Numbered from the stretch's first letter, positions 1 to 10,329 are shown. The stretch is 64,000 nucleotides of DNA from Hyphomicrobium sp. ghe19 (GCF_902712875.1 NZ_LR743509.1:2928001-2992000), one strand, 5' to 3'. Program-made: numbers and translations. Notes: generated by a model from the letters alone, not told the origin.

Positions 1-1865
1 AGGCGATGACGAGCCTCTTCGCGCTTGGCTGGACGCAACACACTGTCGGCTCGCAGAACATCCGCACGATGGCGATGATCCAGCTTCTGCTCGGCAACAT
101 CGGCGTTGCGGGCGGCGGCATGAATGCTCTGCGTGGCCATTCCAACATTCAGGGACTTACCGACGTCGGGCTTTTGTCCAACCAGATGCCCGGATACCTG
201 ACGATGCCGAAAGATGCGGAAGTTACATTCGACGACTACATGAAGACGCGGCAGTTCAAGCCGCTGCGTCCAAAACAGATGAGTTATTGGCAGAACTACC
301 GCAAGTTTTTCGTCAGCTTCCAGAAGACCATGTTCGGCGAGGCCGCGCGCGTCGAAAACAATTGGGCTTACGACTGGCTGCCGAAGCTCAATGTCCCGAT
401 GTATGACATCATTAGAGCCTTCGAGATGATGGTCCATGGCGAGATCAACGGCTACATCTGCCAGGGCTTCAATCCGCTACAGGCGTTTCCCGAAAAAAAC
501 AAAATCCGGCGCGGACTGAGCAAGCTCAAATATCTCATCGTGATGGATCCGCTCGACACCGAGACGGCGCGCTTCTGGGAAGACGTCGGGCCGCTCAATC
601 CATCCGACCCGTCCAAAATTCCGACGGAAGTTTTCCAGTTACCGACGTCATGCTTCGCCGAAGATGACGGCTCGCTCGTCAACTCCGCGCGCTGGCTGCA
701 GTGGCACTGGAAAGCCGCCCCATCTCCTGCCCAGGCAAAGACCGACATTTGGATCATGTCCGCCATCTTCCACCGCATTCGCGAGCTTTATAAAAAAGAA
801 GGCGGCGCTTTCGCTGATCCTATTCTCAATCTCTCGTGGAAATACACCGATCCTGTCGACCCGAGCCCTGACGAACTGGCGAAGGACTTGAACGGCAAAG
901 CGCTCGCCGACATCAAGGATGAATCCGGTGCTGTCGTGCTCAAAGCGGGCCAGCAGCTCGACGGCTTCGGCCAGCTTCGGGACGACGGCACGACGGAATG
1001 CGGTTGTTGGATCTTCTCGGGTTGCTACACCCAGAAGGGCAACATGATGGCTCGCCGCGACACCTATGATCCGCGGGACCAAGGCATCACGCCGGATTGG
1101 GCTTGGGCTTGGCCAGCCAACCGGCGCATTCTCTACAATCGCGCCAGCGCCGACGTTGCAGGCAATCCGTGGAACCCGGGCAAGCCCATTATCCAGTGGA
1201 ACGGCAGCCGGTGGGTCGGCATCGACGTGCCCGATTACGGGCCGACGATCCCGCCATCGGAAGGCGTCGGCCCCTTCATCATGAACTCCGAGGGCACGGC
1301 CCGTTTCTTCGCTCTCGATCAGATGGTGGACGGTCCCTTCCCCGAGCACTACGAGCCGATGGAATCGCCCGTGGAAAATCTGCTGCATCCCAAGGTTCAG
1401 AATAATCCAGCGGTTCGGGTGTTCCCGGATGATCGCGCCGACTTTGGATCAGCAGCAGACTTCCCATACGTGGGAACCACCTACCGGCTGACCGAGCACT
1501 TCCACTATTGGACGAAGCACGCGTTGATCAACGCGATCCTGCAGCCGCAGGAATTCATCGAGATCGGCGAAGTGCTGGCAAATGAAAAAGGTATCGCGAA
1601 CGGTGGCTGGGTTCGCGTGAGTTCGAAGCGTGGATACATGATCTGCAAGGCTTTGGTGACCAAGCGCATCAAGCCGATGACCGTTGCGGGCAAGCCCGTG
1701 CATGTCATCGGAGTTCCGATCCACTGGGGCTTCACGGGCCTGACGAAAAAGGGCTACGGCGCCAACATACTGACGCCGTCGGTCGGCGACGCAAACACCC
1801 AGACGCCCGAATTCAAAGTGTTTCTCGTGAATGTCGAGCCAAGCAACGGTCCCGAAGTCGCCTAA
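1..1865 (+). CDS. fdoG: Formate dehydrogenase (FdnG/FdoG type) major subunit, C-terminal part
   Basis: This is the 3' part of a membrane-bound formate dehydrogenase alpha subunit, the molybdopterin/[4Fe-4S] subunit that oxidises formate in the periplasm. The frame is open from the window edge, so the gene begins upstream; about 620 of the usual ~1000 residues are visible. Conserved stretches include GWTQHTVG, IRTMAMIQLLLGN and ALRGHSNIQGLTD near the start, and the C-terminal molybdopterin-dinucleotide-binding part (YRLTEHFHYWTKH, VIGVPIHWGF). In this family the catalytic Sec or Cys lies about 200 residues from the N-terminus, so it falls outside the window. The sel genes downstream suggest a UGA/Sec enzyme. 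It is followed 11 bp later by the iron-sulfur subunit gene. Confidence 0.93.
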   Translation, partial: AMTSLFALGWTQHTVGSQNIRTMAMIQLLLGNIGVAGGGMNALRGHSNIQGLTDVGLLSNQMPGYLTMPKDAEVTFDDYMKTRQFKPLRPKQMSYWQNYRKFFVSFQKTMFGEAARVENNWAYDWLPKLNVPMYDIIRAFEMMVHGEINGYICQGFNPLQAFPEKNKIRRGLSKLKYLIVMDPLDTETARFWEDVGPLNPSDPSKIPTEVFQLPTSCFAEDDGSLVNSARWLQWHWKAAPSPAQAKTDIWIMSAIFHRIRELYKKEGGAFADPILNLSWKYTDPVDPSPDELAKDLNGKALADIKDESGAVVLKAGQQLDGFGQLRDDGTTECGCWIFSGCYTQKGNMMARRDTYDPRDQGITPDWAWAWPANRRILYNRASADVAGNPWNPGKPIIQWNGSRWVGIDVPDYGPTIPPSEGVGPFIMNSEGTARFFALDQMVDGPFPEHYEPMESPVENLLHPKVQNNPAVRVFPDDRADFGSAADFPYVGTTYRLTEHFHYWTKHALINAILQPQEFIEIGEVLANEKGIANGGWVRVSSKRGYMICKALVTKRIKPMTVAGKPVHVIGVPIHWGFTGLTKKGYGANILTPSVGDANTQTPEFKVFLVNVEPSNGPEVA

Positions 1866-1876
1866 CGGAGTAGCCG

Positions 1877-2845
1877 ATGACGAATTATCAATCGCAGAAC
1901 TACGTCCGGATCTCGGCGACGACGATTACACCGCCGGCTGCGCGTGATTATCAAGCGGAGATGGCAAAGCTCATCGATGTAACCCGGTGCATCGGCTGCA
2001 AGGCGTGCCAAGCAGCGTGCATGGAATGGAACAACCTCAGAGAGCCCGTCGGGACGTTTCATGGCACGTTGAAAAATCCCATGGATCTCGATCCTGAAAC
2101 GTGGACGCTCATGCACTTCACGGAATGGGAGAACGAAAAAGGCGATCTCGAATGGCTGATCCGGAAGGACGGCTGCATGCATTGCGAAGACCCCGGTTGC
2201 CTGAAGGCCTGCCCGGCGCCCGGCGCAATCGTTCAGTACGAGAACGGCATCGTCGACTTCATCAGCGAGAACTGCATCGGCTGCGGGTATTGCTTGAAGG
2301 GATGTCCCTTCAATATTCCGCGCATCAGCGAGGTGGATCTCAAGTCGTATAAATGTACGCTGTGCTCCGATCGCGTGGCCGTCAACTTGGAGCCTGCGTG
2401 CGTGAAGGCATGCCCGACCGGGGCGATCCTCTTCGGTACGAAGCAGAACATGACCGACTGGGCCGGCGAGCGGGTCGAAGATCTCAAGTCACGCGGATAT
2501 GAAAATGCCGGTCTTTACGATCCGCCCGGAGTTGGCGGTACGCACGTGATGTACGTCCTGCACCACGCCAATACGCCGTCTATCTACGCCGGGCTGCCCG
2601 ACAATCCGACGATCAGCCCGACGGTCGAATTCTGGAAGGGTCTCATCAAGCCGGTGGCGCTGGCCGGCGTTGCGGCCGCTGCTGTCGCCGGCTTCATGCA
2701 TTGGGTCATCGCGGGTCCAAATGAAGTGGAGTCCGAAGACGAAGAAGCCGCCAAGCGTCTCATCGAGGCAAAGACAAAGACGCCGCCACCGCCGGAAGCG
2801 GGAGGGAAGCCGCGCCGGCCAGAGCCAGTGGAGCCTCAGGTATGA
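1877..2845 (+). CDS. fdoH: Formate dehydrogenase iron-sulfur (beta) subunit
   Basis: This electron-transfer subunit carries electrons from the molybdenum subunit to the cytochrome b subunit. Four ferredoxin-like cysteine groups are visible: [11 protein letters not shown] near residue 38, [14 protein letters not shown] near 100, [12 protein letters not shown] near 137, and CTLC with CVKACP near 160–180. A single hydrophobic helix at about residues 258–278 ([21 protein letters not shown]) would anchor it in the membrane. A charged, proline-rich tail follows. The start has GGAG about 7 nt upstream. The gene overlaps the next one by ATGA, indicating translational coupling. Length (322 aa) fits FdnH/FdoH. 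Confidence 0.95.
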   Translation: MTNYQSQNYVRISATTITPPAARDYQAEMAKLIDVTRCIGCKACQAACMEWNNLREPVGTFHGTLKNPMDLDPETWTLMHFTEWENEKGDLEWLIRKDGCMHCEDPGCLKACPAPGAIVQYENGIVDFISENCIGCGYCLKGCPFNIPRISEVDLKSYKCTLCSDRVAVNLEPACVKACPTGAILFGTKQNMTDWAGERVEDLKSRGYENAGLYDPPGVGGTHVMYVLHHANTPSIYAGLPDNPTISPTVEFWKGLIKPVALAGVAAAAVAGFMHWVIAGPNEVESEDEEAAKRLIEAKTKTPPPPEAGGKPRRPEPVEPQV

Positions 2846-3516
2846 CCAGACCGCCCGGCGCTTTGACACGAAACGATACCGCGACGCGGATCAACCATTG
2901 GATCACGGCCGCGTGCTTCATACTCCTGACTCTGTCGGGTCTTTCGATGTTCGATCCGCTGCTCTACTGGATGTCGGCTTTTTTCGGCAGCGGTCAATGG
3001 GCGCGCGGTGCACATCCCTGGATCGGAATCGTTCTGGTCGTCAGCTACACCGGCCTCGTCATCCAATTCTGGCGCGACAATCTCTGGAACAGGGACGATA
3101 TCGCGTGGATGAAGGCGATCGATCGTGTTCTCGCCAATGACGAGAAAGATGTTCCGGAAGTCGGGCGTTTCAACGCCGGTCAGAAGTTCGTCTTCTGGTC
3201 GATGGCGCTGCTAATTCCCATCCTCCTCATAACGGGCCTGATCATTTGGCAAACTTATTTCTGGACATGGACGTCGATCCCGACTCAACGTGCCGCCCTG
3301 CTCATTCATTCGTTGTGCGCGATCGCCGCGATCCTTATCTGGATCGTACACGTCTACGCCGCTATATGGGTACGCGGATCGATGCGGGCGATGACCCAAG
3401 GCTATGTGACGCCCGGCTGGGCTTGGCGTCATCATCGCAAATGGTTTCGTTCGTTAGTGGCTACGGGCTCCAACGGGCCGAGGCCGAATGTCGTAACGCG
3501 AGAGACGCGCGAATGA
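2842..3516 (+). CDS. fdoI: Formate dehydrogenase cytochrome b556 (gamma) subunit
   Basis: This is an integral-membrane dihaem cytochrome b that passes electrons from the FdoH iron-sulfur chain to quinone. At 224 residues with four predicted membrane helices it matches FdnI/FdoI. Candidate haem-ligand histidines appear in the expected places: TRINHWI (H19), ARGAHPW (H58), and two in [12 protein letters not shown] and [10 protein letters not shown] in the last helices. The ATG overlaps the fdoH stop by four bases, so the two are translated together. Confidence 0.93.
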   Translation: MTRPPGALTRNDTATRINHWITAACFILLTLSGLSMFDPLLYWMSAFFGSGQWARGAHPWIGIVLVVSYTGLVIQFWRDNLWNRDDIAWMKAIDRVLANDEKDVPEVGRFNAGQKFVFWSMALLIPILLITGLIIWQTYFWTWTSIPTQRAALLIHSLCAIAAILIWIVHVYAAIWVRGSMRAMTQGYVTPGWAWRHHRKWFRSLVATGSNGPRPNVVTRETRE

Positions 3517-3526
3517 GGTTGCGTTC

Positions 3527-4456
3527 ATGAGGCAAGGTGGAGCGCCGCCAACAGGCAAGTGGATCGGTAACCCGCAGGGCGGCGTCAAAACTCCCGAAGC
3601 GTTGTTCCTGCCCGATCCCACGACGCGCTTTTCCGCAACCGCTCATCGTCTGCGGGCGCTGTCGACCGATCATCCCATGGCCGAATGGTTGACGTTCATG
3701 GCCGATCTTTCGGATGCGCAACACATCGCGGTGACGACGCTCGCGCCGATGCCACCCATCGACCGTTCACTGATCGACCGCTCGGTGGCGGGGCGCATTC
3801 CGCCACTCGCCGCAGACGGGCATCACCGCAATGCGGCGTGGCGCGACGGTCTCGCGCTCATTCTCGATGCGCTCGAAGGATGTTCGCTTCCGGCGCCCGC
3901 GCGCGAGACGATTACCAAAGTGCGCAGCTCGACGACCGAGACGATCGAAGATCTGGCCGATGGCTTCCTTCGCGATACCGTCCGCGGCACCGACGCCGGT
4001 TCGGCTCTCTACGTCGCAGCGGCGCTTCAAGTTTATTTCACGCTGCTTGCCGGGTCGCTCGACGCTTCGGCGCTGCGGCTGCTGCCACAGCGGGGGCTTT
4101 GCCCGTGCTGCGGCTCGACGGCCGTTTCGGGAATGATCACCGCATCAGGAGACGCGCCCGGAATTCGTTACCTCTATTGTTCGCTGTGCTCGACGGCCTG
4201 GAACCACGTGCGCGCGATATGCATCACCTGCGAGAGTTCCCGCAAAGTCTCGCTCAAGGAGATCGAGGGCGGCCCCGGCGTCGTCAAAGCAGAGACCTGC
4301 GACGACTGCCAGACGTACGCGAAAATGATTTATCAGATGAAGGACACGAAGGCCGATCCTTACGCCGACGACCTCGCGACGCTCGGGCTCGACATCATGG
4401 TCTCCGAAGCGGGCTGGGCACGGCACGCGCCCAATCCGATGCTGCTCATCGGGTAG
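3527..4456 (+). CDS. fdhE: Formate dehydrogenase accessory protein FdhE
   Basis: FdhE is a cytoplasmic maturation and quality-control factor for Tat-exported formate dehydrogenases. Length (309 aa) equals that of the E. coli protein. The C-terminal half shows the family's rubredoxin-like paired cysteine motifs: CPCCGS near residue 190, CSLC near 217, CITC near 233 and CDDC near 253, which are expected to bind iron. The gene starts 10 bp after fdoI and closes the formate dehydrogenase operon. It converges on the minus-strand permease gene with only 7 bp between their stop codons. Confidence 0.93.
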   Translation: MRQGGAPPTGKWIGNPQGGVKTPEALFLPDPTTRFSATAHRLRALSTDHPMAEWLTFMADLSDAQHIAVTTLAPMPPIDRSLIDRSVAGRIPPLAADGHHRNAAWRDGLALILDALEGCSLPAPARETITKVRSSTTETIEDLADGFLRDTVRGTDAGSALYVAAALQVYFTLLAGSLDASALRLLPQRGLCPCCGSTAVSGMITASGDAPGIRYLYCSLCSTAWNHVRAICITCESSRKVSLKEIEGGPGVVKAETCDDCQTYAKMIYQMKDTKADPYADDLATLGLDIMVSEAGWARHAPNPMLLIG

Positions 4457-4463
4457 ATCGATC

Positions 4464-5531
4464 TTATAGTTTGAGACCGGCGGCGATCAGTCCGGCAACG
4501 ACGCCAAACACCACGACCCCGCCTGCCACAATAAGAAGCGTCTGCCAGCGGAACGATCCGCTGACCATCGCGAGCGACGGCAGGCTCACCGGCGGCAGCG
4601 TCAACAATAGGGCCGCTGCGGGTCCCGCGCCCATTCCGAGCGCGAGCATCGCTTGAACGATCGGCACCTCACCTGCCGTCGGGATCACGAACAGCATTCC
4701 GGCGGCCGCGAATGCCACGATCCAGCCGATGTTGTTGTCGACGGCGGGGCCGATCTCGGGAAATAGCCAAGCGCGGGCTGCTCCGAGCAGCAAGACCAGG
4801 ATAATGTATTCCGGGATCAGGCGCACCGACATGCGCACGAAAATTTCGATCCAGCGGACGAACGCGTTCGGCCCGGCCGCTCCCGATGTCTGCGACTTTG
4901 CTGTCACCTCCGCAATTCGCGCTTCGGCTGCTGCAGCCTCGTTCGGTGTCACCATCAGATTGACGAGGTAGCCCAGGCCGAACACCATCGGCACTCCCAA
5001 AAGGATGCGTAACGCTGTCCAATTCCAGCCGAGGACAAAACCCATGAACACGAGCGTCGCGGGATTGAGCACCGTATTGCCGAGCCAAAAGGCGATCGCG
5101 GCGCCGGGAGATGCCTGACGCTCGCGCATCCCGACGACCACTGGCGCTGCACAGCACGTGCACATCATGCTCGGCACCGAGAGCATTCCGGCGACCGCGA
5201 CGGTACCGAAGTTCGTTTTGCCCAGCACGCGCGCCATCCAATCAGCCGGCAGCAGTGCCTGGATCGCCGAGCCGAGCAAAAGGCCAAGCACCATGGCCTG
5301 CCAGATGGCTTTGCCGTAAGCCAAGGCGTACCCGAACGCCGCGTCCCATGATGGTGCGGGCGGCGCGGCTGCCGTTCCCATCAGTATTGAACTTCCGATC
5401 GAATGGTTCGCCGCGGCGACGAAAGCGCGGTTATAGTATGGAAACCATTTTACGTAGAAAAGCCCGACGACTGCCAACGTCAGGAAGATGATCCACCTCA
5501 GCGTCATCTCGGATTGGCGAGTGGCGTTCAT
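4464..5531 (-). CDS. Permease, DUF318/ArsP_1 family
   Basis: This is a polytopic membrane permease with eight or so hydrophobic segments. The family includes ArsP-type organoarsenical exporters and many transporters of unknown substrate. The characteristic Cys-rich loop is present (MMCTCCAAPVVVGMRER), followed by WLGNTVLNPATL. A second pore-like half carries TAGEVPIVQAML. I chose the ATG at 5531 because TTGGAGGAATGG precedes it; a longer frame reaches 5747 but has no membrane or start signal there. The gene sits between fdhE and selD, divergent from selD, inside a formate dehydrogenase/selenocysteine locus. A role in selenium or metalloid movement is tempting but is only inferred from position. 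Confidence 0.8.
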   Translation of the reverse strand: MNATRQSEMTLRWIIFLTLAVVGLFYVKWFPYYNRAFVAAANHSIGSSILMGTAAAPPAPSWDAAFGYALAYGKAIWQAMVLGLLLGSAIQALLPADWMARVLGKTNFGTVAVAGMLSVPSMMCTCCAAPVVVGMRERQASPGAAIAFWLGNTVLNPATLVFMGFVLGWNWTALRILLGVPMVFGLGYLVNLMVTPNEAAAAEARIAEVTAKSQTSGAAGPNAFVRWIEIFVRMSVRLIPEYIILVLLLGAARAWLFPEIGPAVDNNIGWIVAFAAAGMLFVIPTAGEVPIVQAMLALGMGAGPAAALLLTLPPVSLPSLAMVSGSFRWQTLLIVAGGVVVFGVVAGLIAAGLKL

Positions 5532-5688
5532 CCATTCCTCCAACTGACATTCGGTTGGCAATGCGGGTGATGCATTTCTGACGTAGCGTATACGGATCGT
5601 CCACCTATATCCCGGCATGAGGCAAACAGATTTGAGTTGTATTCGGTTTCCTCCTGATAAATCTGCGCTTCGCAACGAGGCATGAAAT

Positions 5689-6735
5689 ATGCTGAGCACT
5701 GCAATTCGCTTGACTGATCTGGCGCATGGCGGCGGCTGCGGCTGCAAGCTCGCTCCTTCCGTCCTCCAGCAGTTGCTGGCCGGGCAGCCGGTGGCTGGCC
5801 CCTTTTCGCAACTGCTCGTCGGAACGGAAACAGGCGACGACGCTGCCGTCTGGCGTATCGACGACGATCAATGCGTTATCGCAACGACCGATTTTTTCAT
5901 GCCCATGGTCGATGACGAGCGCGACTTCGGCCGCATCGCCGCGGCCAATGCCATTTCCGACGTCTACGCCATGGGCGGGCGGCCGATCATGGCGCTGGCG
6001 ATCCTCGGAATGCCGCTCGACAAGCTTCCCGTCGAGACCGTGCGTGAGATCCTTGCTGGCGGCGCGTCGGTTTGTGCGGAAGCTGGAATTCCCGTCGCGG
6101 GCGGCCACTCGATCGACACGCCGGAGCCGATCTATGGGCTGGCGGTGATCGGCCTCGCCAAGCATCAAAACGTCCGCCGGAATTCCGGCGCGATGCCGGG
6201 AGATGCGATCATCCTGACGAAGGGGATCGGCGTCGGCATCTATTCGGCGGCTTTCAAGAAGCGCTCGCTGCCCGCGGATGCCTACGCCGAAATGATGGCG
6301 TCGACGACCTTATTGAACCGCATCGGCCAAACGCTCGGCGAGCTTCCGTCTGTGCACGCGATGACTGACGTGACCGGCTTCGGACTTCTCGGACATGCTC
6401 TCGAGATGGCGCGCGGGAGCGGCGTCAGCATCGATATCGCGTATGACCGCATTCCATTTCTATCGTCCGCTGAAGCCCTGGCGGAAGCCGGGTTCGCGAC
6501 GGGCGCGTCGGCGCGCAACTGGGCAAGCTATGGGCACGAGGTTGTTTTGCCGGCGAGCCTGCCGGCGACCGGACGAACGCTGCTGAGCGATCCGCAGACG
6601 TCGGGCGGCCTGCTGATCGCATGCGCCGACGAGCACGCCGAAGATATCCGCAGCTCGATCGAAGAAGCCGGTTATCCATCGGCGCGCATCATCGGCATGG
6701 TCAGAACCGGCGAACCGCGGATCAATATTTTCTAG
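5689..6735 (+). CDS. selD: Selenophosphate synthetase (selenide, water dikinase)
   Basis: SelD makes selenophosphate from selenide and ATP, the selenium donor for tRNA-Sec. The flexible N-terminal active-site loop is GGGCGCK, with Cys17 and Lys20 in the E. coli numbering; the catalytic position is Cys, not Sec. Other conserved motifs are [37 protein letters not shown] and [11 protein letters not shown]. Length (348 aa) is normal. Its 3' end overlaps the minus-strand selB frame by 14 bp. It is the only sel gene here on the plus strand. Confidence 0.96.
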   Translation: MLSTAIRLTDLAHGGGCGCKLAPSVLQQLLAGQPVAGPFSQLLVGTETGDDAAVWRIDDDQCVIATTDFFMPMVDDERDFGRIAAANAISDVYAMGGRPIMALAILGMPLDKLPVETVREILAGGASVCAEAGIPVAGGHSIDTPEPIYGLAVIGLAKHQNVRRNSGAMPGDAIILTKGIGVGIYSAAFKKRSLPADAYAEMMASTTLLNRIGQTLGELPSVHAMTDVTGFGLLGHALEMARGSGVSIDIAYDRIPFLSSAEALAEAGFATGASARNWASYGHEVVLPASLPATGRTLLSDPQTSGGLLIACADEHAEDIRSSIEEAGYPSARIIGMVRTGEPRINIF

Positions 6736-8836
6736 GGCGATTGCCGCCACGATTTGGGGCGCGGGTCACGGGTGCTCTTTTCGGCAATGTTGGCGAAGGC
6801 GAGTGGGAGTCGAACCCACCTGGGGCAGGCTCGCTGCCCCACTCGGATTTGAAGTCCGAACGCCCCACCGGGGACGCTTCGCCTCCGTGCACGTCAGCCG
6901 ACGAAAGCACGACACTTCCAAACAAGTCCAGCCGATGCTCATTCATGCGCCGGAGATCGCCCTTGCGCAGCGTCACGCCATGCCGGTCCAGGAACTCCAA
7001 GATCTGGATCGCGACCTTGCGCCCGTTGTCGAGGCGGTCGCGGAGGTCGGCGGCGTTGAACGATTTATTTTCCGCCCGCGCCTCTATGCCAGCCGCGATG
7101 GCCACGATTTCGCGGATGCTGCCTCGCAGGAAGAAGTGGTCGTGCGCGACCTCGTCGACCCATCCCAGCCGTCCTGCGAGTTTCAGCAGGCGGCGAACGT
7201 CACGCTCAGGGTTTCCCGTCGCCGCCGCGATATCGCGCACGCGCGGCGGGCGAAAGCGCTCATCGCCCCCGAGAAGCTCAGCGGTCGCAATCCAGGCCGC
7301 CTCGTCGCCGGGTGCGAGCCGCACACTATGGGACGTGAGGCGAACGAATGCGCCGTCGAGTGCGATGCCGCCCGCTTCCGACAATTTCTGAAGTGCCACT
7401 GCGAATGATGTCTTGCCGAGGCGCGGCTGCAGCATAAGGCGAAGCTGTTCGCGTCCGATGCCCTGGAGGTCGGGGTTCGCGGCGTGATATTCCGTGACCG
7501 TCTCGCTTAGGCTCTGGGCAAACAACTTCCACCGAAGCGGCGACAGCGCCGTCAGGGCATCACGGGTTTCCAGGATCGTCAGTCCGAGGTTGGAAGCGAG
7601 CCGTCCCATTTGCACGCTGGAAAGCCCCCGGTCGCGCGCGAACGCTGCGAGATCGACAGAAAACGGCGCCACCTCAAGTAACGCCGATAACGACGCCGGG
7701 GGATCATCGATCTTCAGTGCTTCGCGTTGCGCCTGCCGCTCCGGCGTTCGCCGCTTTCGGGACGGCGCACGGAGGTCGATAAACTTGCCGCCGCCGATGG
7801 TCCGTTGCGCGGAGACATCGCGTACCACGAAGCGATCATGCACACCTGCGGCGATCGGCTGATCGAGAACGAGTTGGACGTGGGCTGCGGCTCCGGGCTC
7901 AAGATATTTGTCGTCGAGCAGAACGATACGCGCACCGACTTCGGTCGCCGCGTGATGCAAACGCACAGGAAACCATTGTCCAATCGACTTTTGTTCCGAT
8001 GGCAACACCCGCAACACCGCGTCGATGCGATCGGTCGGCGCGTGAAGTGCCAGATCGAGCACGACGTCACCGCGATGAATTGCATCCTTGGAGATATCCG
8101 CTCCGCTCAGGTTGAGCGCACTGCGGTCGCCGGCTTTTGCGAACTCGGCGGGTGTGTTTTGAGCATGTATCGAACGCACACGCGCCGGTAATCCCGAAGG
8201 ACTGAGTTGCACCTGATCGCCGACGCGCACCATTCCAGAGAGAACGGTGCCGGTTACGACAACGCCCACGCCGGGCAATGTGAAAACGCGGTCGACCGCG
8301 AGGCGAAAGCAACCCTCCGCCGATCGCGCGTAGATCACCGAGGCCGCTGCAATAAGATATTTTCGCAGTTCATCGATGCCCTGTCCGGTGATGGCCGAGA
8401 CGGCCATGACATCGGCCTTCGCGAACGCCGTATCGGCAATCGCATCTTTGATCTGACCCGTGACTTCGGCGATGCGCTCGCGGCTCGCGAGATCAGCTTT
8501 CGTCACAACAGCGAAGCCCTGGCTGATGCCGAGGAGATCGAGGATCGCAAGATGTTCGAGCGTCTGCGGTTTGATCCCGTCGTCGGCGGCGACCGTGAGC
8601 AGAGCGAAGTCGATGCCGCTTGCGCCCGCGAGCATCGTATGCACGAAGCGCTCGTGGCCGGGGACATCGATAAAGCCGAGGATTTGACCTTCCGGCGATG
8701 GCAGATATGCGAAGCCGAGATCGATCGTGATCCCGCGCGCCTTTTCCTCCTTCAGGCGGTCGCCGTCGACGCCGGTCAGCGCTTTGACCAGCGCCGTCTT
8801 TCCGTGATCGATGTGGCCAGCTGTGCCGATGATCAT
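6722..8836 (-). CDS. selB: Selenocysteine-specific elongation factor SelB, with a C-terminal tail read through tRNA-Sec
   Basis: SelB is a GTPase that brings Sec-tRNA to UGA codons marked by a SECIS hairpin. The N-terminus has the G1 motif [11 protein letters not shown], then [18 protein letters not shown] and TKAD. EF-Tu-like beta-barrel domains follow, and then C-terminal winged helices that bind SECIS (…[12 protein letters not shown] near residue 636). The frame does not stop there. Codon 651 begins exactly at the first base of the tRNA-Sec gene, and the frame stays open through all 96 nt (codons 651–682) and 22 codons beyond. The resulting 704 aa exceeds the usual ~610–650. The tail is probably not a functional domain. 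It starts 5 bp after selA. Confidence 0.93.
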   Translation of the reverse strand: MIIGTAGHIDHGKTALVKALTGVDGDRLKEEKARGITIDLGFAYLPSPEGQILGFIDVPGHERFVHTMLAGASGIDFALLTVAADDGIKPQTLEHLAILDLLGISQGFAVVTKADLASRERIAEVTGQIKDAIADTAFAKADVMAVSAITGQGIDELRKYLIAAASVIYARSAEGCFRLAVDRVFTLPGVGVVVTGTVLSGMVRVGDQVQLSPSGLPARVRSIHAQNTPAEFAKAGDRSALNLSGADISKDAIHRGDVVLDLALHAPTDRIDAVLRVLPSEQKSIGQWFPVRLHHAATEVGARIVLLDDKYLEPGAAAHVQLVLDQPIAAGVHDRFVVRDVSAQRTIGGGKFIDLRAPSRKRRTPERQAQREALKIDDPPASLSALLEVAPFSVDLAAFARDRGLSSVQMGRLASNLGLTILETRDALTALSPLRWKLFAQSLSETVTEYHAANPDLQGIGREQLRLMLQPRLGKTSFAVALQKLSEAGGIALDGAFVRLTSHSVRLAPGDEAAWIATAELLGGDERFRPPRVRDIAAATGNPERDVRRLLKLAGRLGWVDEVAHDHFFLRGSIREIVAIAAGIEARAENKSFNAADLRDRLDNGRKVAIQILEFLDRHGVTLRKGDLRRMNEHRLDLFGSVVLSSADVHGGEASPVGRSDFKSEWGSEPAPGGFDSHSPSPTLPKRAPVTRAPNRGGNRPRKY
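6791..6886 (-). tRNA. selC: tRNA-Sec (anticodon UCA)
   Basis: The minus strand folds as a canonical bacterial tRNA-Sec of 96 nt including an encoded CCA. It has an 8-bp acceptor stem (GGAGGCGA with TCGCCTTC, discriminator G), a 6-bp D stem (CGTCCC/GGGGCG) with a 4-nt loop, and an anticodon arm with TCA at 6850–6852. It also has a long variable arm (GGGGCAG/CTGCCCC) and a T arm (GTGGG/CCCAC). The 8-bp acceptor and 6-bp D stem distinguish it from tRNA-Ser. The whole gene lies inside the 3' end of the selB reading frame on the same strand, so it probably shares the selAB transcript or has a promoter within selB. Confidence 0.97.
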
Positions 8837-8841
8837 CTGTT

Positions 8842-10275
8842 TTATCGGCTGCGTTGCCCGTTCCCGGATTGGGCCGGGGCGCTGCGGTCGAGTTCATTCA
8901 AAGCAGATAGAAATGCTGCTTCATCGGTCAAGCATCTAAGATCGAGAATGAGGGCGCCGTCGTCCAGTCTGCCGATGACGGGGCGAGACAAGCCGCGCAA
9001 CGCGGCCGCCAGGTGCTCGAGCGCACCGCCACCGGCATTCGATGCGACGGCGAGGCCGGCGCTCGATATCGTATCGAGCGGCAGCGCACCTGAGCCGATC
9101 TGGCTTTCGCATTCGCAAACATCCACGGTGAAGGCTCGTCCGACCGCGCGCCGCACATCGGGCAGCAGACGCCGCGCTTGGTCTTCGATTTCAGAATGAG
9201 TGCGCGCGAGCAGACGGAGCGTCGGCAAGCGTTCGGCAAGGCGATCCGGGTCGCGATAAAGTTTCAGCGTCGCTTCTATCGCCGCGAGGCGGATCTTGTC
9301 GACGCGCAGCGCGCGTTTCATGGGGTTGCGGTTGATCGCTTCGATGAGGGCGCGCTTGCCCACGATGAACCCCGCTTGCGGGCCACCGAGAAGCTTGTCG
9401 CCCGAGAACGTGACTACGTCCGGGCCTTGCGCGACGGCCTCGCGCACCGTCGGCTCCTTCTGCAGGCCATACCGGGACAAATCCACGAGCGTGCCCGATC
9501 CGAGGTCATTCATCAGCGCGACGTTTGCCTCCCGTGCAATGCGGGCGAGCTCTGCGCCGCCGACTTCGGACGTAAATCCGAGAATGCGATAGTTCGAGGT
9601 GTGGACCTTCAGAATGACGCCGGTCGCTTCGGTAAGCGCGGCCGTATAGTCCTTCATATGCGTGCGGTTGGTGGTTCCGACTTCGACGAGCATTACGCCC
9701 GCTCTGGCCATGATGTCGGGCATGCGGAAAGCGCCGCCGATCTCGATCAACTCCCCCCGGGAGACAATGGCTTCGCGTCCGCCCGCAAGGGTGTTGAGCG
9801 CGAGAAGAACGGCGGCCGCATTGTTGTTGACGACGGTTGCATCTTCGGCACCGGTCAACGCGCAGAGAAGCTCTCTCACGTGATCATCGCGTTCGCCGCG
9901 TTTGCCGGCCGCCAAGTCAAATTCCAGAGCGACCGGTTCTCGCATCGCTTCGACTGCGGCCTCGATCGCGGATTCGGCGAGCACCGCGCGCCCGAGGTTC
10001 GTATGGAGCACGGTGCCTGTGAGATTGAAGAGCGGGCGCAGACCGGAGCGATCCTCGTCCGCGAGACGCGCAAGCGCCAAGGTCGCCACCTGTTCGACCG
10101 TCGGGACGACGGATGAGCCGGATTTGAGGGCAACCCGCGCTTCCGTCAGCACGCTGCGGATCGCCTCGGTCGAGGCGGCGCGGCCGAAGCGCTCCACGAG
10201 CGTTGCGGCGGTCACGCTATCCAGAACGGAATCGACGGAAGGTAATAGGCGGAGTGCTGCATTCGAAATTTCCAC
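8842..10275 (-). CDS. selA: L-seryl-tRNA(Sec) selenium transferase
   Basis: SelA is a PLP-dependent decameric enzyme that converts Ser-tRNA-Sec to Sec-tRNA-Sec using selenophosphate. The PLP-lysine motif SGDKLLGGPQAG lies near residue 290. The N-terminal region has NLTGTVLHTNLGRA and VNNNAAAVLLALN, and NDLGSGTLVDL lies upstream of the lysine. Length (477 aa) is typical. The gene is the first of a selA–selB–selC run on the minus strand and ends 5 bp before selB. Confidence 0.96.
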   Translation of the reverse strand: MEISNAALRLLPSVDSVLDSVTAATLVERFGRAASTEAIRSVLTEARVALKSGSSVVPTVEQVATLALARLADEDRSGLRPLFNLTGTVLHTNLGRAVLAESAIEAAVEAMREPVALEFDLAAGKRGERDDHVRELLCALTGAEDATVVNNNAAAVLLALNTLAGGREAIVSRGELIEIGGAFRMPDIMARAGVMLVEVGTTNRTHMKDYTAALTEATGVILKVHTSNYRILGFTSEVGGAELARIAREANVALMNDLGSGTLVDLSRYGLQKEPTVREAVAQGPDVVTFSGDKLLGGPQAGFIVGKRALIEAINRNPMKRALRVDKIRLAAIEATLKLYRDPDRLAERLPTLRLLARTHSEIEDQARRLLPDVRRAVGRAFTVDVCECESQIGSGALPLDTISSAGLAVASNAGGGALEHLAAALRGLSRPVIGRLDDGALILDLRCLTDEAAFLSALNELDRSAPAQSGNGQRSR

Positions 10276-10329
10276 TTGGACCTCAAGGGAAAAGATTCAA
10301 CATCCGCCCGCCGTCACGTCATCACGCCG

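Noticed and set aside
6722..6790. C-terminal tail of SelB as a real extra domain
   Set aside because: The residues are translation of tRNA-Sec and of the selD 3' overlap; they have no domain-like pattern.
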